Notes under the pieces: generated by a model
Databases searched by the model: none
What the model was told of the DNA's origin: nothing
The model's input: the letters and a program-made list of their open reading frames with translations, nothing else
Position numbers and translations under genes: made by a program
Source of the DNA: Thiomicrorhabdus sp965602805
Lineage (GTDB): Bacteria > Pseudomonadota > Gammaproteobacteria > Thiomicrospirales > Thiomicrospiraceae
NCBI GenBank assembly: GCA_965602805.1
Contig: CBFCZK010000001.1
Location: 62,001-126,000, forward strand
Length of the DNA stretch: 64,000 bases
Reading direction: 5' to 3'
Shown here: positions 44,852-53,874 of the stretch, piece after piece
How positions within the stretch are numbered: the first letter of the stretch is position 1
Layout: every line of letters begins with the position of its first letter

Positions 44852-45259
44852 ATGAGCGGCGCAGAACTTAAAAAAGTGGGCTTAAAGGTTACTTTACCGA
44901 GATTAAAGATTTTAGAAATTCTCGAGAGTCTAGGGGATCAGCATCACCTCACAGCAGAGGACGTTTATAAAATTTTGTTAGAGCAGGGTGAAGAGGTTGG
45001 ATTGGCAACGGTTTACCGTGTTTTAACACAGTTTGAACAAGCAGGCATTGTACGCCGCTTAAACTTCGAAAATAACATCTCTATTTTTGAGCTGGACACC
45101 GGCGATAATCATGACCATCTGGTCTGTGTTAAAAGCGGTATGGTCAAAGAGTTCGTTGACCCTATTATTGAAAAGCGTATTAAAGAGATTGCCAAAGAGA
45201 ATGGCTACGAATTGTCGGCTCACAGTCTGGTGATCTATGGCTCTTTAACAGAAGAATAA
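44852..45259 (+). CDS. fur: ferric uptake regulator
   Basis: An iron-responsive repressor of 135 residues. It has an N-terminal winged helix (LPRLKILEILE, AEDVYKILLEQGEEVGLATVYRVL in part) and a metal domain with HDHLVC. The usual CxxC after HDHL reads CVKSG, so the second cysteine is Ser; the structural zinc site must therefore differ, as it does in some other gammaproteobacterial Fur proteins. A terminator follows. Position beside bamE and recN is standard. Confidence 0.95.
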   Translation: MSGAELKKVGLKVTLPRLKILEILESLGDQHHLTAEDVYKILLEQGEEVGLATVYRVLTQFEQAGIVRRLNFENNISIFELDTGDNHDHLVCVKSGMVKEFVDPIIEKRIKEIAKENGYELSAHSLVIYGSLTEE

Positions 45260-45296
45260 CGTTATTTTAGTCAGCTGAAGCATTAAAAATTTATTT

Positions 45297-45338
45297 AAAA
45301 AAAGGCCGTTCAAACAGAGTATTTGAACGGCCTTTTTT
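45297..45338. terminator. bidirectional terminator after fur
   Basis: A 15-bp stem, AAAAGGCCGTTCAAA / TTTGAACGGCCTTTT, with an A run before and a T run after, between convergent genes. Confidence 0.93.
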
Positions 45339-45415
45339 GTTTTAATACTCTGGTTTTGATAGGGCTGTTTTGTCTGTGGGTTGCCGAGGGTGAGGGGTCT
45401 TGTAAATTAATCTGC

Positions 45416-45799
45416 TTAACCCTCGAGAAGTTGAACATCCGTTTGTGCGGTTTGTTTATCAATTTTAAACAGGCATTCACAAAATTCGGCTTGTTCGTTT
45501 AAAGGTGTCGGGTCATCTGCACAGCTGCAACCGGCAATCATTCCATTGTAAAAGATGCCCGTTTTCACCTCTAAGGTAGTGTTGGTTTCTTGAATGGAAA
45601 TCACCATGACCTTAAACTCGTCTAGCAAAGCATGGTTGGAATAACGTAGTGCGGCTTGTAAGGGTAATAAATTACCGTCCAACTGCTGAACTTCATGGAT
45701 AAAGGCGGTTTTAAAGTCGGCGAGCGTTTGCTTCGGTTGGCTATTCCAGGCTTGTAATGACTTTAAAAGCATCATCATCTGAGTTTGTCTGGAATCCAA
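45416..45799 (-). CDS. small cysteine-containing protein of unknown function
   Basis: 127 residues, soluble, no signal. The middle and end hold a cysteine group, GCSCADDP and FCECLF, that could bind a metal. It begins six bases after the recN stop and is likely cotranscribed. The start is uncertain: TTG at 45799 or one of three consecutive ATGs (45778-45770). No family is recognised. Confidence 0.65.
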   Translation of the reverse strand: MDSRQTQMMMLLKSLQAWNSQPKQTLADFKTAFIHEVQQLDGNLLPLQAALRYSNHALLDEFKVMVISIQETNTTLEVKTGIFYNGMIAGCSCADDPTPLNEQAEFCECLFKIDKQTAQTDVQLLEG

Positions 45800-45805
45800 T
45801 TAAAA

Positions 45806-47476
45806 CTACGAGTTAAGCTGTTGCGCACTGCTAAACATCTCTTTGGCGTGCTCAAGGGTTTGTTGGCTAATAGTCAGCCCGCCCATCATTCGTGCCAGTT
45901 CTTCAATACGGGCGGTTTCATCAAGTTCAACGACTTGGGTAAATGTTAAGTCGTTTTCAGTGCGTTTTTCAATCTGTAAGTGGGTATGACCGTGCGATGC
46001 GACTTGCGCCAAATGGGTGATGGACAATATTTGTTTATGCGCACCGAGCTGTTGCATTTTTTTACCGACCACTTCTGCAATACCGCCACCAATACCGACA
46101 TCGACTTCATCGAATATAAGTGTTGGTAGACTAGTGACTTCGGCGGTGGCGACTTGAATTGCGAGACTGATTCGCGATAACTCACCACCCGAAGCGACTT
46201 TCGCCAAAGGTTGTAATGGTTGGCCTTTGTTGGCGGTCACATGAAAAGCCACCTTATCGAAACCGCTGGCATTGGGAGTCTCTTGTGTGGAAATCTGGGC
46301 TTCGAATAGCCCATTAGGCATGCCCAAAGAGTGCATTCCGTCGGTGACGATGGTAGAGAGCTTTTTGGCGGCTTTTTGGCGTGATTTAGTTAAAGCCGAA
46401 CCACTGTTTTGAAATTTTGACCAGGCCTGGTCTATCTCTATTTTAAGCGTTTCTATTGAAGCATCTGACTGCGTTAGGTTCATTAAGTCCGTTTTAAGTT
46501 GTTGGTGTTTTTCAACCAATAAGTTCGACTCTAAGTTGTATTTTTTTGCCAGGCCAAACAGCAAAGATAAACGTTCTTCAATGTGTGAAAGCTGTCCTGG
46601 GTCTAAATCGATACTGCTGCTGTGCTGATGAATTTCGGCGGCGGCTTCTTGGGCTTCTATAAGCGCACTATTGAGTTGCGCGATCGAAGACTGCAAGTTT
46701 GGGCTGTAATTGACGATCGACTCAATGGCATGCAGCGCTTGATTGATTTGATCCGCTGCGCCATTTCCACCTTCAATGGCTTCATAAGCGGTTTCGCATG
46801 CTTGAATAATTTCATTGGCATGCGAGAGCTGACTCTGCTCTTCCGAGAGTTCTTCAAACTCACCGATAACCGGCTCAACCTCATCAAACTCGCTGTTTTG
46901 AAAAGACAGCAGTTCAAACTTGCTCTGAAAATCGGCTTGATTGCTTAATCGTGTTTCCAGTTGGCGATTTAAAACCTGCCAGGCCTGGTAATCCTGACGA
47001 CAAGCTGTGATTAGCTTAGGATGCATCGCATAAGCATCTAATAATCCGAGTTGCTTATGGTTTGAAAGCAGAGATTGGTGCTCATGCTGGCCGTGAATAT
47101 CAATCAACATACTGCCAAGCGTTTTTAACTGGCTGGCAGGAATTGGTCGGCCATTAATATAGGCTTTGGAGCGACCTTCGATGGTGACGGTACGGCGTAG
47201 ATAGCAATCCATTTCATCATCCAGTTCTTGCTCAACCAACCAGGCCTGTACATGAGGTAATGATTTAATATCGAATAGGGCAGTCACTTCGGCTCTTGGC
47301 GTATTGTGGCGCACTAAACTGCTATCGGAACGATCCCCTAATGTGAGGCCTAAGGCATCCAGTAAGATGGATTTACCCGCACCGGTTTCCCCCGTTAAAC
47401 TGCTGAATCCCGTATTAAAGTTGAGTTGCAGTTTTTCGATGAGGGCTAGGTTTTGAATGGAAAGTTCTTGCAGCAT
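45806..47476 (-). CDS. recN: DNA repair protein RecN
   Basis: An SMC-like ATPase for double-strand break repair. Walker A is GETGAGKS at residues 31-38. A long coiled-coil region (about 150-370) separates it from the ABC signature ASGGELSRISLA and Walker B TLIFDEVDVGIGG. The 556 residues are typical. No clear LexA box was seen upstream. Two in-frame dispersed palindromes encode QAW. Confidence 0.96.
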   Translation of the reverse strand: MLQELSIQNLALIEKLQLNFNTGFSSLTGETGAGKSILLDALGLTLGDRSDSSLVRHNTPRAEVTALFDIKSLPHVQAWLVEQELDDEMDCYLRRTVTIEGRSKAYINGRPIPASQLKTLGSMLIDIHGQHEHQSLLSNHKQLGLLDAYAMHPKLITACRQDYQAWQVLNRQLETRLSNQADFQSKFELLSFQNSEFDEVEPVIGEFEELSEEQSQLSHANEIIQACETAYEAIEGGNGAADQINQALHAIESIVNYSPNLQSSIAQLNSALIEAQEAAAEIHQHSSSIDLDPGQLSHIEERLSLLFGLAKKYNLESNLLVEKHQQLKTDLMNLTQSDASIETLKIEIDQAWSKFQNSGSALTKSRQKAAKKLSTIVTDGMHSLGMPNGLFEAQISTQETPNASGFDKVAFHVTANKGQPLQPLAKVASGGELSRISLAIQVATAEVTSLPTLIFDEVDVGIGGGIAEVVGKKMQQLGAHKQILSITHLAQVASHGHTHLQIEKRTENDLTFTQVVELDETARIEELARMMGGLTISQQTLEHAKEMFSSAQQLNS

Positions 47477-47551
47477 GTTGGTTCTTTTTGGTTAGTCAGT
47501 CGCGTATGAGTCGGTTGAAGTTAAGCTGAATAAAGTGCGATGTTATGCACG

Positions 47552-48427
47552 TTACAGCTTATCACCCCAGTGTAACTTGGCTCTTAAGAGTTCAAAGTGA
47601 TCATGGCCTTTAGGGTGAATCATTGTAATGAAATTAGTGTGGCGTGTCACAATGGTTCGATAGCCTGCCGAAATTAGATGCGATATTTGACCATCACAGG
47701 TGATGCGCGCGGTGCTATGGCAATTTTCGTGCGGACGTATTTCAACCACGCTTTTTCCTGAAATAACATAAGGTCGGTTGCTCATGGTGTGTGGGTTAAT
47801 CGAGACTAAACTCAATACATCTAAGGAAGGGTCGAGAATAGGCCCGCCCGCAGATAGACCGTACGCCGTAGAGCCGGTTGGGGTAGAGATAATCATGCCG
47901 TCAGAACGTTGGCTGTTAAAAAAGCGATTATCGACAAAGGTTTCAAATTCAATCATGCGTGGCGAATCGGTTTTATGGATGACCACATCATTAAAGGCGA
48001 TTTGGTCGAAAAGAACTTCATCATCTTTTTGAATGATGACGCGAATGAGATTGCGCTCTTCACTCTCATAAATACCATCCATGACATCTTCTAACGTCGA
48101 GACCATCTCTTTAGGTGAAATATCCGTCAAAAACCCTAAGCGTCCGAGGTTGATACCGAGAATGGGTATTTTGTGGTCAACAATGGATCGAGCGACATCC
48201 AAGAACGTCCCATCGCCACCGACCACAATCGCGACATCAATATGCTGCGCCAACTCTTCACGGTCGATGATTTCAACGCCATAACGTTCATGCGGAAAAT
48301 CGTGGCAGGACGCAGAATCCAAATAAACGGTTTTGGATTTACTCTGTAGGTGTTGGATTAGGGTATCAATACTTTCCCAAGACTGAATGCCATTGTATTT
48401 ACCAAAAATGCCTATTCTCTTAAACAT
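47552..48427 (-). CDS. nadK: NAD kinase
   Basis: Phosphorylates NAD to NADP. The 291 residues show the GGDGT motif (about 70-74), the NLGRLGFLTDI segment, SPTGSTAYGLSAGGP (here as TPTGSTAYGLSAGGP) and a DGQ near the end. It is divergent from hrcA, the standard order. Confidence 0.97.
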   Translation of the reverse strand: MFKRIGIFGKYNGIQSWESIDTLIQHLQSKSKTVYLDSASCHDFPHERYGVEIIDREELAQHIDVAIVVGGDGTFLDVARSIVDHKIPILGINLGRLGFLTDISPKEMVSTLEDVMDGIYESEERNLIRVIIQKDDEVLFDQIAFNDVVIHKTDSPRMIEFETFVDNRFFNSQRSDGMIISTPTGSTAYGLSAGGPILDPSLDVLSLVSINPHTMSNRPYVISGKSVVEIRPHENCHSTARITCDGQISHLISAGYRTIVTRHTNFITMIHPKGHDHFELLRAKLHWGDKL

Positions 48428-48466
48428 TTAATTACTCTCACTCTTTCAATATGGGCGTTAAAAATC

Positions 48467-48494
48467 TTGTATAACTGAGCCGGAAACATATAAT
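48467..48494 (+). promoter_or_regulatory. promoter of hrcA
   Basis: TTGTAT, a 16-base spacer and a perfect TATAAT at 48489-48494, immediately followed by the CIRCE operator, so a bound HrcA would block transcription. Confidence 0.8.
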
Positions 48495-48521
48495 TTAGCA
48501 CTCAAGCCTTGAGAGTGCTTA
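48495..48521. promoter_or_regulatory. CIRCE operator
   Basis: TTAGCACTC, nine bases, GAGTGCTTA: one mismatch from the consensus TTAGCACTC-N9-GAGTGCTAA. It is placed between the promoter and hrcA. Confidence 0.95.
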
Positions 48522-48627
48522 ATTTAATACCATATACATTGGGTATGATAGGCAAAAAACAGACACCCCAAGCACCATTTTATACTTACAGAGCCCTTTA
48601 ATTAAGGTCTCTTACCTAGGCTAGCAG

Positions 48628-49653
48628 ATGTTAAGCAATCGTTCACAGATTTTGTTTAAAAACTTAATGGGATTATACCTCAATGAGGGTAAACCGGTAG
48701 GCTCGACCACTTTGGCGAAATGTCCCGAAATCAACTTAAGCTCCGCGACGGTGCGTAATGTCATGGCCGACCTGGAAAAATTGGGCTTGATTCATGCGCC
48801 GCATACTTCTGCAGGACGCGTCCCAACGGATAAAGGTTACCGTCTTTTTGTCGATTCCATGTTGACCTATCAGCCACTTTCAATGCAACGTGAAGCATTG
48901 ATTCGCCAGGAAATGTCGCCCAATCTTAATCAAGATGCCTTGATGCACAACGCTTCCAATATCCTCTCAGGCATGACGGGCATGGCGAGTATGGTGTTAA
49001 TGCCAAAGAAAGAACGCGAGCTGTTAAAGCATATTGATTTTATTGGGTTAGGTGAGAACAGAGTTTTAGTGGTTTTGGTCTTTAATGACCAGGATGTACA
49101 GAATCGTATTGTGGAGTTGGAAAAGCCGATCTCCTCAAGCGAATTGATTAGAATTGCGAACTTCTTGAATGAGCAGTGTGTCGGTAAAAGCCTGACCGAA
49201 GCGCGAAAAACATTAGTAGAACGCCTAGATTTGATTAGAAGCACCACCAATGAATTTATGTCTTCGGTAATCGAAGCGACCGACAGTGTACTCTCTGAGC
49301 AGCTAGAGCAGAAGATGCCGTTTTTAGTGTCGGGTCAAACCAATCTACTCAACTACCAAGAGTTGGCGCATGCGGATAAATTAAAGTCGCTGTTTAATGC
49401 GTTTGACCAACATTCAGAGATGCTCAGAGTTTTGGATAAGAGTATGGATGCCGAAGGCGTGCAAATATTTATTGGCTCAGAGTGCGGTAACCCTATTTAT
49501 CAAGATTGCAGTATCGTTACCACCCCTTATATTGTCGATGATGAAGTCTTAGGTGTTTTAGGTGTGGTGGGACCAAGTCGAATGAATTATGAAAAAGTCG
49601 TGCCTAAAGTGGATATAACCGCAAAAATATTAGGTTCCCTCTTGAAAAAATAA
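48628..49653 (+). CDS. hrcA: heat-inducible transcription repressor HrcA
   Basis: Binds CIRCE and represses chaperone genes; GroE helps keep it active. The 341 residues have the N-terminal winged helix (SATVRNVMADLEKLGLI; HTSAGRVPTDKGYR) and a GAF-like body. Its own promoter carries CIRCE, so it is autoregulated. It is followed by grpE, dnaK and dnaJ. Confidence 0.96.
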   Translation: MLSNRSQILFKNLMGLYLNEGKPVGSTTLAKCPEINLSSATVRNVMADLEKLGLIHAPHTSAGRVPTDKGYRLFVDSMLTYQPLSMQREALIRQEMSPNLNQDALMHNASNILSGMTGMASMVLMPKKERELLKHIDFIGLGENRVLVVLVFNDQDVQNRIVELEKPISSSELIRIANFLNEQCVGKSLTEARKTLVERLDLIRSTTNEFMSSVIEATDSVLSEQLEQKMPFLVSGQTNLLNYQELAHADKLKSLFNAFDQHSEMLRVLDKSMDAEGVQIFIGSECGNPIYQDCSIVTTPYIVDDEVLGVLGVVGPSRMNYEKVVPKVDITAKILGSLLKK

Positions 49654-49743
49654 CGACATACCCCCAGTAAAATGGATATTAAATTTTTAAAGTAAAGTCG
49701 ATTGTCTGTAAGCGGATAATCAAACTCAAATAGGAAGAAAAAC

Positions 49744-50304
49744 GTGTCAGATTTTAAAGCAGCTGAAGAGCAAATCCCAACGGTAGAAGAAGTCTTAGAA
49801 AATGCAGAAGAAGCGTTGGAAGACGCACAAAAAACCGTCTCGAAAGATGTAGAAGCTTTGTTGGCCGAGACTCGTGTCGAAGCGGATAAGCATAAAGATA
49901 TGGCATTACGCATTCAAGCCGATATGGAAAACCTACGTCGTCGTACGCGTATTGATATTGAAAGCGCGCATAAATATGCCTTAGACAAGTTTGTAAATGC
50001 CTTGATTCCAGCAATGGATTCAATGGAAATGGGCATGGATGCGTCTTCTAAAGAAGATGCTTCTGTTGAAAGTATCCGTGAAGGTATTGAGATGACCTTC
50101 AAGCAGTTGTTAGATGTTTTGGGTGAGTTCAATGTTGAACGTGTTGATCCTAAGGGTGAAAAGTTTAACCCTGAGTTGCATGAAGCTTTAACAATGATTC
50201 CGTCACCAGAACATGAATCAAACACTGTCGTTGATGTAATCCAAAAGGGTTATACGCTAAACGAACGTTTGGTTAGAGCGGCGCGCGTAATCGTTGCGCA
50301 GTAA
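49744..50304 (+). CDS. grpE: nucleotide exchange factor GrpE
   Basis: Releases ADP from DnaK. The 186 residues have an acidic N terminus, a long coiled coil (about 15-80), the DMENLRRRTRID motif and the C-terminal beta domain (VVDVIQKGYTLNERLVRAARVIV in part). The start is GTG with AGGAAG upstream. It is 90 bases after hrcA. Confidence 0.95.
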   Translation: MSDFKAAEEQIPTVEEVLENAEEALEDAQKTVSKDVEALLAETRVEADKHKDMALRIQADMENLRRRTRIDIESAHKYALDKFVNALIPAMDSMEMGMDASSKEDASVESIREGIEMTFKQLLDVLGEFNVERVDPKGEKFNPELHEALTMIPSPEHESNTVVDVIQKGYTLNERLVRAARVIVAQ

Positions 50305-50353
50305 ATAAATTCGTAACAAATTAGATAAAAAACACAAAAAAAACTTTGCACGG

Positions 50354-50381
50354 CTTGAAAAGGAATTTAACAGCCTTATAT
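50354..50381 (+). promoter_or_regulatory. sigma-32-like promoter of dnaK
   Basis: CTTGAAA at 50354-50360, 13 bases, then CCTTATAT at 50374-50381, compared with the heat-shock consensus CTTGAAA-N11-16-CCCCATNT. It lies 44 bases before the dnaK ATG, so dnaK may respond to both sigma-32 and HrcA. Confidence 0.6.
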
Positions 50382-50424
50382 AGTTTGCAACGTTAAAAAA
50401 TTAAAACTTTTGGAGAAGATTAAG

Positions 50425-52344
50425 ATGGCTAAAATTATTGGTATCGATTTAGGAACAACAAACTCTTGTGTTGCTGTTATGGAAGGCAAAGAAGTTAAAG
50501 TAATTCCAAACGCTGAAGGCGCGCGTACAACTCCTTCTATCGTTGCGTACACAGCAGACGGTGAAGTATTAGTCGGTGATTCTGCAAAGCGTCAAGCAGT
50601 GACGAACCCAGAAAACACAATCTTCGCAATCAAGCGTTTAATCGGTCGTCGTGCTGATGATAAGATCGTTGCGAAAGATAAAGATATGGTACCTTACGCA
50701 ATCGTTGCCGCAGATAATGGTGATGCTTGGGTTGAAGTAGATGGTAAGAAACTATCTCCACAAGAAGTCTCTGCAAAAACTTTGATTAAAATGAAGAAAA
50801 CAGCTGAAGATTATCTTGGTTATGAAGTGACTGAAGCGGTTGTAACCGTACCTGCTTACTTTAACGATGCTCAGCGTCAAGCGACTAAAGATGCCGGTAA
50901 AATTGCTGGTTTAGAAGTTAAACGTATTATCAACGAGCCGACTGCAGCAGCACTTGCTTACGGTATGGATAAAGTTGTTAAAGACAGCGTGGTTGCAGTT
51001 TACGATTTAGGTGGGGGAACATTCGATGTTTCAATCATCGAAGTGGCTAACTTAGATGGTGAGAAGCAAGTTGAAGTATTGTCTACTAACGGTGACACTT
51101 TCTTAGGTGGTGAAGATTTCGACAACGTTATCGTTGAGTACATCGCTGAAGAGTTCATGAAAGATCAGAATGTTAACTTGAAGTTAGATAAGTTGGCACT
51201 GCAACGTGTTCGTGAAGCGGCAGAGAAAGCGAAAATTGAACTTTCTTCACGTGAGCAAACAGACATCAACTTACCTTACGTAACAGCGGATGCAACAGGG
51301 CCTAAGCATTTAAACATGAAAATCACTCGCGCTAAGTTCGAGTCTTTGATTGAAGACTTGGTTAAGCGTTCGATTGATCCTTGTAAGATTGCTTTAAAAG
51401 ATGCAGGTTTATCTGCTTCTGAAATCGACGATGTTATCTTGGTGGGTGGTTCAACACGTGTACCAATGGTTCAAGCAGCCGTTAAAGAGTTCTTCGGTAA
51501 AGAGCCACGTAAAGATGTAAACCCTGATGAAGCGGTTGCCATGGGTGCAGCGATTCAAGGTGGTGTACTTTCTGGTGACGTAAACGACGTTCTTCTTTTA
51601 GATGTAACGCCTCTATCTCTAGGTATCGAGACAATGGGTGGCGTAATGTCTAAGTTGATTGAGAAAAACACAACGATCCCTACTCGTAAATCACAAGTGT
51701 TCTCAACCGCTGAAGATAACCAGTCAGCTGTAACCATCCATGTTGTTCAGGGTGAACGTGAAATGGCGTCTGGTAACAAGTCCCTAGGTCAATTCAACCT
51801 AGACGAGATTGCACCAGCACAACGTGGTATGCCACAAATCGAAGTGACTTTCGATATTGATGCCAACGGTATCTTAAACGTATCTGCTAAAGATAAAGCG
51901 ACAGGAAAAGAGCAACACATCACTATTCAGGCTTCTTCTGGTCTTTCTGATGAAGAAGTAGAAGCAATGGTTAAAGATGCTGAAGCACACGCTGAAGAAG
52001 ATGCCAAAATGAAAGTATTGGTTGAAGCACGTAACCAAGCTGACGGCATGGTTCACGCAACTCAGAAGATGGTTAAGGATGCTGGTGACTCTGTTGACGC
52101 GGCTGAAAAAGAAGCGATTGATACTGCAATTACTGCGGTTGAAGAAGCAATCAAAGGCGACGATAAAGACGCAATTGATGCAGCCGTTGCTAAACTAGCG
52201 GAAGCAAGCCAATCTGTAGCTCAAAAAGCACAGGCTAAGCAAGCGGAAGGTGGTGAAGAAGCACAGCAGCAAGGTGAAACAAACGAAGCTGACGATGACA
52301 TCGTAGATGCTGAGTTTGAAGAAGTGAATGACGACAAGAAGTAA
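50425..52344 (+). CDS. dnaK: chaperone protein DnaK
   Basis: The Hsp70 chaperone, 639 residues. The ATPase domain has IGIDLGTTNSCVAV, VYDLGGGTFDVSI and ILVGGSTRVP. The substrate domain and an acidic C-terminal tail ending EEVNDDKK are present. I chose the ATG at 50425, behind GGAGA, instead of an in-frame TTG 15 bases upstream. It is followed by an about 240-base repeat-rich gap before dnaJ. Confidence 0.98.
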   Translation: MAKIIGIDLGTTNSCVAVMEGKEVKVIPNAEGARTTPSIVAYTADGEVLVGDSAKRQAVTNPENTIFAIKRLIGRRADDKIVAKDKDMVPYAIVAADNGDAWVEVDGKKLSPQEVSAKTLIKMKKTAEDYLGYEVTEAVVTVPAYFNDAQRQATKDAGKIAGLEVKRIINEPTAAALAYGMDKVVKDSVVAVYDLGGGTFDVSIIEVANLDGEKQVEVLSTNGDTFLGGEDFDNVIVEYIAEEFMKDQNVNLKLDKLALQRVREAAEKAKIELSSREQTDINLPYVTADATGPKHLNMKITRAKFESLIEDLVKRSIDPCKIALKDAGLSASEIDDVILVGGSTRVPMVQAAVKEFFGKEPRKDVNPDEAVAMGAAIQGGVLSGDVNDVLLLDVTPLSLGIETMGGVMSKLIEKNTTIPTRKSQVFSTAEDNQSAVTIHVVQGEREMASGNKSLGQFNLDEIAPAQRGMPQIEVTFDIDANGILNVSAKDKATGKEQHITIQASSGLSDEEVEAMVKDAEAHAEEDAKMKVLVEARNQADGMVHATQKMVKDAGDSVDAAEKEAIDTAITAVEEAIKGDDKDAIDAAVAKLAEASQSVAQKAQAKQAEGGEEAQQQGETNEADDDIVDAEFEEVNDDKK

Positions 52345-52354
52345 TTCTTAACCG

Positions 52355-52596
52355 TTTACCATGAAGGCACGAAGACACGAAATTTTGCTGCGCTCTTTTT
52401 AAGGGTGCTCAGAGAATTGAGTCTTCGTGCTTTTTCTATTTCTAGTTTAAGGATAATCCTTTCTTAAATTAGAATACTTTAGGAATCTTTGTACGAGACC
52501 AATTGGTCTGTGTAAAGAACACTTAAATTAAATACGTTAGTTTGTATCCGAAAACAATATTTAAAACCTTCGCGTCTTCGCGACTTCGTGGTTAAA
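52355..52596. repeat. MITE-like element with GAAG-repeat ends between dnaK and dnaJ
   Basis: The ends are inverted copies of one 32-34-base unit (ACCA.GAAG.C.CGAAGAC.CGAA then TTTT) at 52355-52386 and, reversed, 52563-52596. An internal GTCTTCGTGC at 52422-52431 pairs with GCACGAAGAC at 52367-52376 and is followed by T5, so it can act as a terminator or pause after dnaK. No open reading frame is inside. The 300-base gap holds nothing else I can name. Confidence 0.75.
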
Positions 52597-52644
52597 AAGT
52601 TTTTTGATGTTAGTTAACCAGAATTAGATAAATACGAGAGATCG

Positions 52645-53805
52645 ATGAGCAAAACCTGTTATTACGAAATTTTATCCGTTAGTAAAACGGCTTCTGAAGG
52701 CGAAATAAAAAAAGCCTACCGCAAAATGGCGATGAAACATCATCCTGACCGTAATCCAGATGACAAAGCTTCTGAAAATAAGTTTAAAGAAGCCGCTGAG
52801 GCTTATGAAATCTTGTCGGATTCACAGAAGCGTGCAACCTATGACCAGTTTGGCCATGCGGGGCTAGAAGGTGGTGCTGGCGGCGGAGGCGGTTTCGGCG
52901 GCGGTTTTGAAGGCGGTTTCGGTGATATCTTTGGTGATATGTTCGGCGGCGGTTTCGGCGGTCAGCGTGGACCTCAACCGGGTGCGGATCTACAGTATGA
53001 GCTTGACGTTTCATTGGAAGACGCGGTTGCCGGCACCAGTGTCGATATTCGTATTCCGACTAAAGATAATTGCGAGAGTTGTGAAGGAACGGGGGCGGAG
53101 CCTGGTAGTTCCGTTGAAACCTGTCCGACCTGTCACGGTGCCGGTCAAGTGCGTATGCAGCAAGGTTTCTTTGCGGTGAATCGTGCTTGTCCAAGTTGTC
53201 ATGGAACAGGTCAGCTTATCAAAACGCCTTGTAAATCATGTCGTGGTGAAGGTTATACCCACAGCCATAAAACCCTGACGGTGAAAATTCCTGCAGGCGT
53301 GGACAGCGGTGACCGTATTCGTCTACAAGGCGAAGGTGAAGCGGGCGAGCCTGGCGCACCACGCGGAGACTTGTATGTTCGTATGCGCGTCCAAAAGCAT
53401 GCTATCTTTGAACGTGATGGCAACACTCTGTACTGTGAGCTACCAATGAGTTTCTCAACAGCTGCTTTAGGTGGCAGTGTTGATGTGCCGACCTTAGGCG
53501 GTAAAGCCAGTCTAAAAGTGCCTGCAGGAACACAGTCTGGTCAACGCTTTAAGTTGGCAGGAAAAGGTGTTAAATCTGTTCGCTCGTCCCGTGTCGGTGA
53601 TATGGTGGTTGAAGTGCATATTGAAACGCCAGTTAAACTTACGGCTCGTCAGAAAGAGTTGTTAGAAGAGTTTGATGCCAGTTTAAAAGGTAAACATCAT
53701 AAACAGCACAGCCCAAAAGAACACAGTTTCTTTGATTCGGTAAAATCGTTCTTTACCAGTGACGATGATAAAAAATCGGACAAAGATGACGGGCCTTGGA
53801 ATTAA
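52645..53805 (+). CDS. dnaJ: chaperone protein DnaJ
   Basis: An Hsp40 co-chaperone of 386 residues. It has a J domain with HPD (residues about 33-35), a Gly/Phe-rich linker, four zinc repeats (CESCEGTG, CPTCHGAG, CPSCHGTG, CKSCRGEG) and a C-terminal substrate domain. A lysine- and aspartate-rich tail is added at the end. It stands 300 bases after dnaK. Confidence 0.97.
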   Translation: MSKTCYYEILSVSKTASEGEIKKAYRKMAMKHHPDRNPDDKASENKFKEAAEAYEILSDSQKRATYDQFGHAGLEGGAGGGGGFGGGFEGGFGDIFGDMFGGGFGGQRGPQPGADLQYELDVSLEDAVAGTSVDIRIPTKDNCESCEGTGAEPGSSVETCPTCHGAGQVRMQQGFFAVNRACPSCHGTGQLIKTPCKSCRGEGYTHSHKTLTVKIPAGVDSGDRIRLQGEGEAGEPGAPRGDLYVRMRVQKHAIFERDGNTLYCELPMSFSTAALGGSVDVPTLGGKASLKVPAGTQSGQRFKLAGKGVKSVRSSRVGDMVVEVHIETPVKLTARQKELLEEFDASLKGKHHKQHSPKEHSFFDSVKSFFTSDDDKKSDKDDGPWN

Positions 53806-53874
53806 GTCCAAGTTTCTAAGTCTACGATTAAGGCAAAGCATTAAACCTAATATTTTGATAAAGGATTTACGACA

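Noticed and set aside
50410..50424. Five-residue extension of DnaK from a TTG
   Set aside because: The TTG overlaps the ribosome site GGAGA of the universal DnaK start at 50425.
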